This document shows positions 17,101 through 24,079 of a stretch of 32,314 nucleotides of DNA, piece by piece; the stretch's first letter is position 1, and each line of letters begins with the position of its first letter. Position numbers and translations under genes: made by a program. The notes below the pieces were generated by a model. That model did no database searches and was not told the DNA's origin. It saw nothing but the letters and a program-made list of their open reading frames with translations. Origin of the DNA: an uncultured Acidobacteriota bacterium (lineage in GTDB: Bacteria; Acidobacteriota; Blastocatellia; RBC074); contig CADECP010000050.1 of assembly GCA_902825875.1 (NCBI GenBank), positions 1 to 32,314 on the forward strand, written 5' to 3'.

Positions 17101-17518
17101 TCAACATCACTGCCGCTGCGCCCCACGCCGGATGCCGCCGAATCCAGCGCAACAAATCAGCAAAAGTCAGCGGCTGTTTCGGTGGATTGAATGTAGACGG
17201 TTCGGATTCTTGGGCCTGTTTGACTTGTTCGGCTCTGGCGGCGAGTTCGGTTAAACCGGGATGCCGTTTTAACCAGGATTCAAAATGCCCGGAGAACTGT
17301 TCCTGCTCCATCGGGTTCGAGCAGAAAATCGGAGCCAGCAGCGATTTCCAATTGCGCGGGTCATTGGGCAATTGGCCGTTGGCCACCAGCGCGATCATCA
17401 AATCCTGAGCGGCAATGTGTTGTTGCAGACCGATATTGAACCGCGCCGTGCGCAATTGCTCGGCCAGATCGAGCAGGTATTCTGGCAGGTCTTCAGGATT
17501 GAAATAGTGTTCGGTCAT
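14114..17518 (-). CDS. DGR target: membrane protein with vWA-like domain and C-terminal hypervariable FGE-sulfatase (CLec-fold) domain
   Basis: The start is ATG 17516-17518 (1134 residues), 13 nt after the MoxR stop. A helical head covers 1-95. Membrane helix 1 is about 133-151, followed by a carboxypeptidase-regulatory-like beta domain. Helix 2 is about 274-294. A vWA-like domain (about 374-508) has YLLLIDRDS in place of DxSxS, plus LLVFSDGKGFF. Helix 3 is about 795-817. A Pro/Thr linker (about 830-890) leads to an FGE-sulfatase domain (about 903-1132: QGGQFTMGS, RLPTEAEWEYACRAG, GNVFEWCSDW, LRGGSWGN, GFRVV). The active-site cysteines of true formylglycine-generating enzymes are absent from the LRGGSWGN region, so it is a binding, not catalytic, domain. 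Residues about 1092-1132 are the DGR variable repeat. Residues about 602-650 are an in-frame palindromic insertion. I infer a MoxR-remodelled sensor whose lectin-like face is diversified. Confidence 0.93.
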   Translation of the reverse strand: MTEHYFNPEDLPEYLLDLAEQLRTARFNIGLQQHIAAQDLMIALVANGQLPNDPRNWKSLLAPIFCSNPMEQEQFSGHFESWLKRHPGLTELAARAEQVKQAQESEPSTFNPPKQPLTFADLLRWIRRHPAWGAAAVMLIAALLAAVLLFKLDRTLEGQVFSQTKDTPLPGAEVTFLNQTTTTDGEGKFTIPYQIRVYEWLGTIKFEPATIGEVNHFPQFPVVAVQNPGRISATLEKREFLEPGGNPIELPPPTETQTPPPVEQPKQPPFPWRTVLLGLLPLLALLAWLVWRWIRRRMMLRKLEMSGALKLHQLRFQREDLPLFSSAPFRRAAQELRRHRHVEHHELDVAATVGATIHKGYFTPRYARRRSLPEYLLLIDRDSVHDGQARVAEELALRLEADGVFVDQFYFQGDARLCRAPELPGQPLPSSYTLHELSARFPDHRLLVFSDGKGFFDPFTADPETWLEQFDYWQHRVLLTPESPAAWNYYEFTLAEQFGFVLIPAKITGLSALGELLNVGLLPELMPEQPEDDGAPFPPLAANDKRQMLDRRAPDADDVEWLVAQTKAYLGDDGWLWLMACAVYPQIRWEITLYLGGRLAQWYGTTRYGTTRYGTQSGSDGVSAERYGTQSGSDGVRSNPVATAPGSVPMQDWAESVLRLVRLPWFRIGRMPDWWRDRLIAEFTPEQERTVRQIVRDLLNRVTKHPDQPLTLEFAEPEPPRQKWQAFRQRLAARFNQWRERRNLSRLVQVQEDDSPLRDFVLLSFLAGHSRKRLGVNPPDLLRRILFNEGLAALGLRAATVSVAALMLSGALLFALWPKPPEKPIDDLLARNSPTPTVTPNETVTPTPAISPNVTPTPPVARTPRPTVTVTPIPFDPTQQTAPQGRGAFGVSQTPTGYSVSLGAGISPLEFVLLQGGQFTMGSNKGLDDEKPPHRVRLSAFSIGKYEITQAQWQVVMGDNPSYFKGDSNLPVESVTWRQANDFCTKLSEATGYNFRLPTEAEWEYACRAGTNTEYSFGDDEKLLGEYAWYSGNSGNKTHPVGTLKQNPFGLFDMHGNVFEWCSDWYGESYYAELSKQQGIPLNPPGPTRGEFRVLRGGSWGNLYYHRSANRHWSAPGGILSLVGFRVVLFARAP
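14124..14245 (-). repeat. DGR variable repeat (VR) at the 3' end of the target gene
   Basis: These 122 nt align to 13713-13834 without gaps. Twelve positions differ, each an adenine in the template (coding orientation), giving five A-to-T, four A-to-C and three A-to-G changes; all 98 non-A positions agree. Ten amino acids change relative to the template, for example N to Y twice, R to W, N to H, N to S, D to G and N to L. They cluster in the LRGGSWGN...GFRVV loops, which form the ligand face in CLec-fold DGR targets. Identity ends eight nt before the stop codon. Confidence 0.96.
15573..15714. repeat. In-frame palindromic repeat inside the DGR target gene
   Basis: Arm 15573-15606 (GGTACAGAACC, then GGGAGCGGTAGCGACC) is followed by its inverted copy at 15613-15642 and a further same-orientation copy of that inverse arm at 15655-15684. 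Two short GGTTCCGTACC copies follow at 15689-15699 and 15704-15714. It adds about 49 codons without breaking the frame; the peptide contains YGTQSGSDGV twice and NPVATAPGSVP once. The flanking protein sequence (YLGGRLAQW ... MQDWAESVLRL) reads as one continuous domain. The family equals the intergenic palindrome at 13916-14003. Confidence 0.92.
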
Positions 17519-17531
17519 TTGAGTTCTTACT

Positions 17532-18533
17532 TCACTTGACCCAATTTTCGACAATCTTCTTCGCCGTTTCCTGATCGTCGGCGCTTTTGACCAAGACGCT
17601 GAGCGTCCGCAACGCAGCATTGCCGTCATTCTGGTTGAGTGGTTGATCCGCCGTCGCGCCGACTTCGCGCAGAGCGATCAACCAGCCAATCAATTCCGCC
17701 GTCGCAGGCTTTTTGCGAAGTCCGCTGCCCGGTTCGCGCAACTTGGTGAACAAATTCAAGGCGTCGGCCAACAAAGGCGAATCGCTGTTTTCAAAACTGC
17801 CAGTTCGTTCGACCACAATTTCCGCCAATCGTCCCGGAAACTTCAGCGGGTCGGGAAACGGGATGTTGTAATAAACGCAACGACGCAGAAATGCTTCGGG
17901 CAAACTCTTTTCCGAATTGCTGGTCAGCACCAGAATCGGTCGCAAATCTTCGTTGGCCTTGATGGGGTCGTTGCCGATTTCCGGCACGCGGAAATACAGG
18001 TTTTCGACTTCGTTCAGCAAATCATTCGGGAAATCGCGCGGAGCCTTGTCAATTTCGTCAATCAACACGACGGAACGGCGCGGCCCGGTGTGGTTGAAAT
18101 CTTTATACAGCCAACGTTCGATGGCGGACTTGGGTTGAGATTGCAAAATGGCAGTGCCCAGCGCGTGCCAGGTCAGATACGCCAGACTGTCGGCGCTGCC
18201 TTCTTTCAACTGCGCGGCGTGAAACCGGCGCAGCGTGTCGTAGCTGTAAAACAAATCGCGCGCTCCGCTGGTGGATTTTGTTTCGTAAATCAGCGGATCG
18301 CCGAAGCCCAGTTCCCAAGCCAGACTGTGCGCGAATTGAGTTTTGCCCGTGCCAGGTTCGCCGGTCAGCAACAAGGGTTGGCCGAGCAGCAAGGCGACAT
18401 TGGCGGCGTCCACCAAACCGGCGTCGGGCTTATAACCGGCGGGATCGGTTTGGCGTTGGCGGCGCGAGCCAGGCAATTTGGCCGGGTTTTCGGCGCGATT
18501 TTTTGCGGTTCCAGTGTAATAAGGGAAGCTCAT
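17532..18533 (-). CDS. MoxR-type AAA+ ATPase
   Basis: The start is ATG 18531-18533, overlapping the TIR gene stop as ATGA, and gives 333 residues. The longer upstream frame only reads through the TIR gene. Walker A is GEPGTGKT (58-65), Walker B is SVVLIDEID (154-162), sensor 1 is LVLTSNSEKS (about 201-210) and the arginine finger region is AFLRRCVYY. MoxR ATPases act as chaperones that remodel partners carrying vWA domains, and the next gene encodes a vWA-like domain. The insert after Walker A (about 86-130) is typical of the conflict-system branch rather than of metabolic MoxR. Tight spacing on both sides places it in the middle of a three-gene operon, linking a TIR protein to the DGR-diversified target. 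Confidence 0.95.
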   Translation of the reverse strand: MSFPYYTGTAKNRAENPAKLPGSRRQRQTDPAGYKPDAGLVDAANVALLLGQPLLLTGEPGTGKTQFAHSLAWELGFGDPLIYETKSTSGARDLFYSYDTLRRFHAAQLKEGSADSLAYLTWHALGTAILQSQPKSAIERWLYKDFNHTGPRRSVVLIDEIDKAPRDFPNDLLNEVENLYFRVPEIGNDPIKANEDLRPILVLTSNSEKSLPEAFLRRCVYYNIPFPDPLKFPGRLAEIVVERTGSFENSDSPLLADALNLFTKLREPGSGLRKKPATAELIGWLIALREVGATADQPLNQNDGNAALRTLSVLVKSADDQETAKKIVENWVK

Positions 18534-19801
18534 GGTTTTTGTCCTCGCTCCTTGTTCAATTTTTCTGCCACTGCTTTGGCGAATGTTTTCATGGGAATGT
18601 GACCGTCTCGGTTGCAAAGTTGTTCCTGTTCAAACAGAGCGGCGACGTCATCGGTCAACATTGGGAAATGGCGCTTGCTCCAAACTTCGGCCCAGTTAGG
18701 TTGTATGGCTTTGAGTTCGGGCAAAACGATGCTGGTCAGCTTCGCGTGTTCAGACGATTCCATTGCCGCCAGTTTTTGGCGCAAACGATCATCCACTTGC
18801 AGCCGTTTTTTCTTTTTGAAATCCAGCCAACCGGTGTTGTCTTTCGATCCGTACTTCAAACAGACGCAATGAATGACTGTGCGACCGGCGGGCAACTCTT
18901 CTCTTTTGCCACAAAACGCCATCAACGATTCGATCAATTCTTCGCAGTAATCGCCGAATTCGTCGGTATCCAGGCTGAGCCTGAACAACAAAGGTTTTTC
19001 GTGCCGGACAATGCGATTCCAGATTTCCTGTTCGGCAACCGCTCCGATTGCGTCGCCGATTCTTTGCCAGTATTTCCGTTCGAAATCCCGGCGCGGAACT
19101 TCGATGTCATGCAGGTCACCCTTTACACCTGTTCCGAGCAGTTTCGGCAGCAAAAGGCCGTTCACTCGCTCCAGAAATTTATCGTGCGCTTCGCGTTCTT
19201 CGCCGTGAACGAAACAAACGATTGGCCGCGTGTTTTTTGACTGCTGATGCTGAACTAACGCATCTTTCAACACCTCTTCCTGATCACTACGGTCACACAG
19301 ATAAGGCCGGTCTTGTGTCGGCGGTTGCCAGATTGGCTGAACGGACGATTCCAATCGAGGCTGGATTTCCGCTATCGTTTGGCGGATTCCTTTGACGACA
19401 TCCTTGAAGGCTTCGTTTCGCTTTTCCCAGCTTTCGATGGCTTTGCGATTGGGTGGCTGGATTTGGAACTCGCTGACCGGCGAATTCTCCCAATCGCATT
19501 CGCTGATGATGATAGGAATCACTTTGGCTTCTTTGGCCCGTCCGCGTTCGAGAGCGCAAGGCAATTCAGTCTCTCTGCAAAAATCAGAAGCGAAGAAATT
19601 ATGGCTGACCAGCAGCAAAATGATTTCGGCAGTCTTCAGCCGTTCATCCAAAATCTCAGCCCAAAGATCGCCGCCAACCAGTTTGCGGTCGTGCCACAAA
19701 TCGGCTTCGAGCATGCTCAGATGAGCGACTAACTGCCGCATCATCGGTTCATCGTGTTGGGAATAGGAGATGAAAACTCCGGGCTTACCTGATTTGGCCA
19801 C
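18530..19801 (-). CDS. TIR domain protein with inactive-STAND (iSTAND) module
   Basis: The 423-residue protein starts at a GTG with GAGG six nt upstream. Residues about 7-135 are a TIR domain: GVFISYSQHDE, LVSHNFFASDF, then CRETELPCALERG, where the Glu in the CxxxEL position is the residue used for NAD cleavage in active TIRs. Residues about 165-330 start YLCDRSDQEEVLKDAL and continue PIVCFVHGEEREAHDKF. This resembles a STAND NTPase with the P-loop missing (iSTAND), described in bacterial conflict systems. The last 90 residues are helical and unassigned. TIR proteins typically act as effectors that deplete NAD or signal, causing dormancy or death on infection. This is the first gene of the operon, followed by MoxR with a 4-nt overlap. 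Confidence 0.9.
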   Translation of the reverse strand: MAKSGKPGVFISYSQHDEPMMRQLVAHLSMLEADLWHDRKLVGGDLWAEILDERLKTAEIILLLVSHNFFASDFCRETELPCALERGRAKEAKVIPIIISECDWENSPVSEFQIQPPNRKAIESWEKRNEAFKDVVKGIRQTIAEIQPRLESSVQPIWQPPTQDRPYLCDRSDQEEVLKDALVQHQQSKNTRPIVCFVHGEEREAHDKFLERVNGLLLPKLLGTGVKGDLHDIEVPRRDFERKYWQRIGDAIGAVAEQEIWNRIVRHEKPLLFRLSLDTDEFGDYCEELIESLMAFCGKREELPAGRTVIHCVCLKYGSKDNTGWLDFKKKKRLQVDDRLRQKLAAMESSEHAKLTSIVLPELKAIQPNWAEVWSKRHFPMLTDDVAALFEQEQLCNRDGHIPMKTFAKAVAEKLNKERGQKP

Positions 19802-19930
19802 GCAATCCTCGCTGTCGTTTTCCGTGAAAGGCTTTGCTTATCGGCTGAGAAACGGCTTTTGCCGATCAAGCGCGGCGTTTATACCACGACATCGCGCCAA
19901 ATTTGCAGCAGGTTTTGTCGGCTGGCAGGG

Positions 19931-21046
19931 TCAGAGTTGAATCGCCTGGCCGGTTCGGGCGGATTCGTAGACAGCCGCGACAACGCGCAAATCATCCACG
20001 CCCGAAGCAATCGAAACGAAAGGTTCGCCGCCGTCGCGCAAAGCTTCCAGAAACAGACGATGTTGGTTGAACGGATTTTTCCTATCGCCGAGTGGCGGAG
20101 CGATCACGGTCGAAAGTTGCTGAGTCGCTGCCGCTCCGGGAGCAGCGGGTGAAGCTTGAGAGCTTTGGCCGGTGTAGTGAACGACGTGGCCGTCGAAGGC
20201 TCCGGCCAGCGAATCCAGCATCAAGGTTTGATTGCTGATGTATTCGCAAGCGCCGCGTGTGCCGTGAACCGACAACTGTTCGCCCGCCGTGTTCCAGGCC
20301 ATATCAATCGTCGCCAAAGCGCCATTGGAAAATTCCAGAATTGCGCAAGCCAGGTCTTCGCCTTCGATGCCTGGGCAATGCTGGTTTTTCGCCATCGCTA
20401 TCACGCGAACCACGCGCGCGTTCATCATCCACTTGAACAGGTGAACGTAATGCACCGCCAGTTGAATGAAACAGCCTCCGCCGGTTTCCGCCAACGAAGC
20501 GCGCCAGTTGGCTTGGCCGCTCAAAACCTGTTGAGAAACCGCCAAACCTCCGCGATGCATCAGGCGCGCGTACAGATGCGCGATGTCGCCAAACCAATCA
20601 GCTTCGATCATCGCTTTCAGATCGTGCATCAATGGTTGGTCGAAATAACTCAGGTAAAGCCCGCTGACCAAACCACGTTGTTTGGCTTGTTCGGCGGCAA
20701 AGGCGATGGCTTCGGCATCAGCCAAATTCGCAGCAACAGGTTTTTGCAGCAAGACGTGTTTGCCAGCTTCAAAAGCCGCAAGAGTTTGTTCGCGGTGAAG
20801 ATGGTTGGGAGTGTTGATGACGACTAAATCAACTTCAGCTTTCAAAGCATCTGAAAACTCCGTCGTCGCGCGCGGCTTCGGTTTGCCAAGCGAATTGTCG
20901 GCGAGTTTCGCCGCTGCCAATTCAGCGCGTTCCAAACTGGCGTCAACGCAACTGACCATTTCGACAAAATTCAGATCGCGGTACACGCTCAGGTAATGAT
21001 CGGCAATGCCTCCGCAGCCGACGAAAGCGACATTGATTGTGTTCAC
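19931..21046 (-). CDS. Gfo/Idh/MocA-family oxidoreductase, cytoplasmic, with altered EKP motif
   Basis: The 371-residue protein starts at a GTG preceded by GGGGAA. The Rossmann motif is AFVGCGGIADHY (about 8-19), and INTPNHLHREQ follows the second strand. The family EKP motif reads QKP here (LLQKPVAANL). The substrate-site helix reads GGGCFIQLAVHYVHLF instead of the common GGxxxDxGxHxxD, so the Asp is replaced by Gln. These changes suggest altered chemistry or substrate. There is no export signal, unlike the paralogue at 2804. It starts 15 nt after the TonB receptor stop on the same strand and is probably cotranscribed with it, suggesting it processes a compound taken up by that receptor. Confidence 0.9.
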   Translation of the reverse strand: MNTINVAFVGCGGIADHYLSVYRDLNFVEMVSCVDASLERAELAAAKLADNSLGKPKPRATTEFSDALKAEVDLVVINTPNHLHREQTLAAFEAGKHVLLQKPVAANLADAEAIAFAAEQAKQRGLVSGLYLSYFDQPLMHDLKAMIEADWFGDIAHLYARLMHRGGLAVSQQVLSGQANWRASLAETGGGCFIQLAVHYVHLFKWMMNARVVRVIAMAKNQHCPGIEGEDLACAILEFSNGALATIDMAWNTAGEQLSVHGTRGACEYISNQTLMLDSLAGAFDGHVVHYTGQSSQASPAAPGAAATQQLSTVIAPPLGDRKNPFNQHRLFLEALRDGGEPFVSIASGVDDLRVVAAVYESARTGQAIQL

Positions 21047-21061
21047 AAATTTTTCCCCAAG

Positions 21062-23323
21062 CTAATCGAATCGAAAGCGCAAACCACCGCGCACCAGTCG
21101 CGGCATTCCCAAAGTTTCAAACGGAGTTCGCGCGACGATGAATTTTTCATCCAGCAGGTTCTGCACGGCGATGAAGACTTCGGCGAATCGCCAAAACGGT
21201 TTCGACACCGTTACGTCTACCAACGCGAAACTCCCCAGCGGCAACAGATTTTGATCGTCGTCAAACTGGCTGCCTGCGGCGCGAAATTGCATTGCCGCCG
21301 TGACAAAACGCGGATGCGAATAAACCGTTTGGAGCGTGAATTGATGGCGAGGAACTTGCGGAATCTGATTGCCTACCAGCGCGGCGTCTTGCGGAGCGCG
21401 GCGCACCGTCGCGTCGGCGAACAAATAGCCGGCAGTGAATTGCCAATGGCGAGCGATGTTGAAATCGGCTTCGGCTTCGATGCCAGCGGAGCGCGTGCGG
21501 CCAAGGTTGCGGCGTTCACGAGTCGTCAGCGCAGGCGTCACCGACAACGTGAAGTTGGAAACGGGATTGGTCGTTTCAGTGAAATAAGTCGTCAATCGCG
21601 CAACGATGTTTCGTGTGGGCGTCCAGCTTGCGCCGAGTTCGCCGCCGGTCAATCGTTCGGCGACCAGCGTTTCGTTGGCGTTGGTGACAGTGTTGCCAAC
21701 GCGGAATCCGCGATACAACTCGTTGAGCGTCGGCGCGCGAAACGCACGGTAAGCGGCTGCGCGCAGCGAAACCGTTTCTGTCGGTCGGAAGATCAAAGAC
21801 AAACGCGGGCTGAACGCATCCAGTGAACGAGCGGCAAAGAATCGCGGCGTGACGGCTCCGGTCGTCAGGTTGCGCGACACCGAAGCGGCTGACGAATCGC
21901 GCCACGTGTCATAACGCGCGTTGACCGACAATTGCCAGCGAGTCGAAAGGCTCACCAAATCTTGCACAAAAAATCCTGCGCGGCGTTGGCGACCGCCGGA
22001 ACTGCTGAACGTCGTTTGGCGAGCATTGGCGATGGCGGTTTCATCGCTGGTTCCGCGAACTCCGCGCACGTCTGCTCCGGCCACCAGCAAATGTTTTTCC
22101 AGCGTACGCGACCAGCCGAACGAAATGCCCGCATCGCGCGAAGGCACGAATTGCAAACGGTTCAAGGTTTCAGTCGCACGGTTTGCGGCGATGGCCGAAA
22201 AGGTCTGGTGATAACGTTGCTGATTGGCGAACAGCGTCAGATTCCAGTTGCTGCCGTCGCCTGTGCGAAAGCGTCCGCCGACGACCAGCGATTCTGACCG
22301 CGTGTCGTTGACTTGCTGAACGGTTCCATTGTTGCGGTCTTCTCTGAACAAGGCTCCGCGCGCGAAGATGGAATTTTCCGACGTGAAGTCGTATGCGAGC
22401 CGCAAAAATCCTGAACTGTGATTCGAAGCCGCGCGGGCATCCGCTGCGCCGCGAAGTCCCGGCGCAACGATGAAGTATCCGTCTGTTCCGAAGGATTCCT
22501 GTGTTAACGCGAAGGAAAACTTTCGCCGTTGGGGGGCAACAAAAGAACTAAAGTCATAAGTGTCGCGCGTTCCGTAACTCGCCTCGGCGTTGAAGACATT
22601 TGCTGAAGGCTTGGTCAATAAGTTTATGACTCCGCTGAGCGCGTCGGAGCCATACAAATCCGACGAACCACCGCGAACGACCTCCACGCGATCAATTGCC
22701 GCGCGCGGCACGCGATCCCAATACACCCAACCGCCAAAGGCATCATTCAACGGCACGCCGTCGGTCATCACCAGCGTGCGGCTGGCTCCTGTCGCTCCGG
22801 CTCCGCGCAAACTGACGCCTTGCGTAGTCGGGTTGGCGACCAGACTGCTTGACCGGCGAAAGATGCTGAAACCCGGAATCTGGCGCAACAAATCATCCAC
22901 AGTTTGCGCGGCTGCGTTGCTCAAATCTTTGGAATCCAGCACAGACACGCTGGTCGGAGCGTCGCTCAAACGAATTTCCGCGCGGGCCGGAGTCACCGTT
23001 ACGGTGTCCGCCAGCGAAGCCGGTTCCAGCGTGATGTTCAAACTGGTCGCCGCGCTGAAATTGATTTGCTGTCTGTGAACGGCGAATCCGGCGGCACTCA
23101 CGCGCAATTCATAATTGCCGGGCGAAAGTTTCAACGTGAACTGGCCGTTGTCGTCCGTGGTTGTGGCATTCGCTCCGGCTGCGATCCGCGCGTTGCTGAC
23201 CGCAGCTCCGCGCGAATCGGTGATGCGGCCAGTTAGTTCAGTCTGGCTCTGAGCATTGGCGCAAATACAAAAAAACAACAGCGCAACGGCAAAAGTCTTG
23301 ATGCGGATGAGTGATTGGTTCAT
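21062..23323 (-). CDS. TonB-dependent outer-membrane receptor with carboxypeptidase-regulatory-like N-terminal domain
   Basis: The 753-residue protein has a signal peptide (about 1-26), then a carboxypeptidase-regulatory-like beta domain (about 28-105, LTGRITDSRGAAVSNARI). The plug follows, with TVDDLLRQIPG, GVSLRGAGATG and RVEVVRGGSSDLYGSDALSG. The barrel runs to the C-terminus, ending GLRFRFD with an aromatic near the end as in outer-membrane barrels. The size is close to BtuB/CirA/ZnuD-like receptors rather than to the 1000-residue Oar-like receptors common in Acidobacteriota. The ligand is not evident. Uptake would be powered by TonB-ExbBD from elsewhere. I looked for a cobalamin riboswitch upstream and saw none. 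It is followed closely by a Gfo/Idh/MocA gene. Confidence 0.94.
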   Translation of the reverse strand: MNQSLIRIKTFAVALLFFCICANAQSQTELTGRITDSRGAAVSNARIAAGANATTTDDNGQFTLKLSPGNYELRVSAAGFAVHRQQINFSAATSLNITLEPASLADTVTVTPARAEIRLSDAPTSVSVLDSKDLSNAAAQTVDDLLRQIPGFSIFRRSSSLVANPTTQGVSLRGAGATGASRTLVMTDGVPLNDAFGGWVYWDRVPRAAIDRVEVVRGGSSDLYGSDALSGVINLLTKPSANVFNAEASYGTRDTYDFSSFVAPQRRKFSFALTQESFGTDGYFIVAPGLRGAADARAASNHSSGFLRLAYDFTSENSIFARGALFREDRNNGTVQQVNDTRSESLVVGGRFRTGDGSNWNLTLFANQQRYHQTFSAIAANRATETLNRLQFVPSRDAGISFGWSRTLEKHLLVAGADVRGVRGTSDETAIANARQTTFSSSGGRQRRAGFFVQDLVSLSTRWQLSVNARYDTWRDSSAASVSRNLTTGAVTPRFFAARSLDAFSPRLSLIFRPTETVSLRAAAYRAFRAPTLNELYRGFRVGNTVTNANETLVAERLTGGELGASWTPTRNIVARLTTYFTETTNPVSNFTLSVTPALTTRERRNLGRTRSAGIEAEADFNIARHWQFTAGYLFADATVRRAPQDAALVGNQIPQVPRHQFTLQTVYSHPRFVTAAMQFRAAGSQFDDDQNLLPLGSFALVDVTVSKPFWRFAEVFIAVQNLLDEKFIVARTPFETLGMPRLVRGGLRFRFD

Positions 23324-23333
23324 CGGTTCCGGC

Positions 23334-23387
23334 TCAATCGTGTGGGTGCGAGTGAGGCTTCTCCTTCTCGTTGGGATTCGGTTTCAT
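23334..23387 (-). CDS. Possible histidine-rich leader peptide upstream of the TonB receptor
   Basis: A 17-codon frame reads MKPNPNEKEKPHSHPHD and stops ten nt before the receptor start codon. Three His in HSHPHD could bind a metal. I see no strong ribosome binding site before it, so it may be chance. If real, it could be a regulatory leader hinting at a metal-related ligand for the receptor. Confidence 0.25.
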   Translation of the reverse strand: MKPNPNEKEKPHSHPHD

Positions 23388-23623
23388 CGGTTTGGTTTTG
23401 AAATCGAATCGTAACAACTCCGCCTCTGAATCACCAACTCTCATCCGTAGTTCCGAACGGTTCGTCGTTTACGTCTCGCTGTGCTGAGTTTTCGATTCGC
23501 TTTACTGAAGTGCGGCCTCTCAAAGATGCTTGCAACAAGTTCAGCCAGCACCTCAAAACAAACTTCGGCCAGAAAATGAAGCATAGACGATTCCTCGAAC
23601 AATTGAACTCAATGTTGAGTGGT
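23388..23623. other. Intergenic region upstream of the TonB receptor, no gene seen
   Basis: About 236 nt (300 nt counting up to the receptor start) lie between the receptor and the DUF6958-like gene upstream on the same strand. It should carry the receptor promoter. I see no recognisable riboswitch, RNA gene or long palindrome in it. Confidence 0.45.
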
Positions 23624-23905
23624 TTACTTCAAACGAACACGATGAGGTTTGGATTTCGGAACGCGCTCGATCAGCTTGCGCGCTTCCAGGTCGAGTTTGA
23701 CGACGGTTGTATACCACGAAATCGAGCCGTCGAACTTGCCTTTCATGGTTTTGCGGACGGCGGCAAAAAGGTCTTTCAGCGTCAATTCTTTTCCATTGGC
23801 CAGCGCGGCAAGGATCGCACCGCGAATGGTGTCGTACTTGGCTTTGCTGATATTGACGCCTTGTTTGGTTGGGTCAGGATGTTTAGCGAAGAATTTTTCG
23901 TCCAT
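23624..23905 (-). CDS. Small conserved protein, DUF6958-like
   Basis: The start is ATG 23903-23905, eight nt after a GGAG box, giving 93 residues; the longer frame lacks this support. The sequence MDEKFFAKHPDPTKQGVNIS, then KAKYDTIRGAIL, and GSISWYTTVVKLDLEARKLIERV resembles the small DUF6958 family from memory. The centre is helical and the C-terminus is basic (KSKPHRVRLK), recalling a winged-helix-like fold, but no function is known. It is a single gene, divergent from the PHP phosphatase gene. Confidence 0.75.
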   Translation of the reverse strand: MDEKFFAKHPDPTKQGVNISKAKYDTIRGAILAALANGKELTLKDLFAAVRKTMKGKFDGSISWYTTVVKLDLEARKLIERVPKSKPHRVRLK

Positions 23906-24079
23906 CGGTTTGTCTCCTTTTGCAAAGGTTTGGTTTCGCGCCGAAAAACGTTTCGCGGCAAGAGAAAGTTGCACGGTCGTTCAAAATGCGCTGCTTGAAC
24001 GGGCTGACACGATACTTGATAATGCGTGGGCTTGTTCAAGTGACTCCCGAAATTCGTGTTGGCCAAGGAAGTTATCAAG

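Noticed and set aside
23388..23623. Cobalamin riboswitch upstream of the TonB receptor
   Set aside because: I searched both strands by eye for the conserved B12-box core and did not find it.
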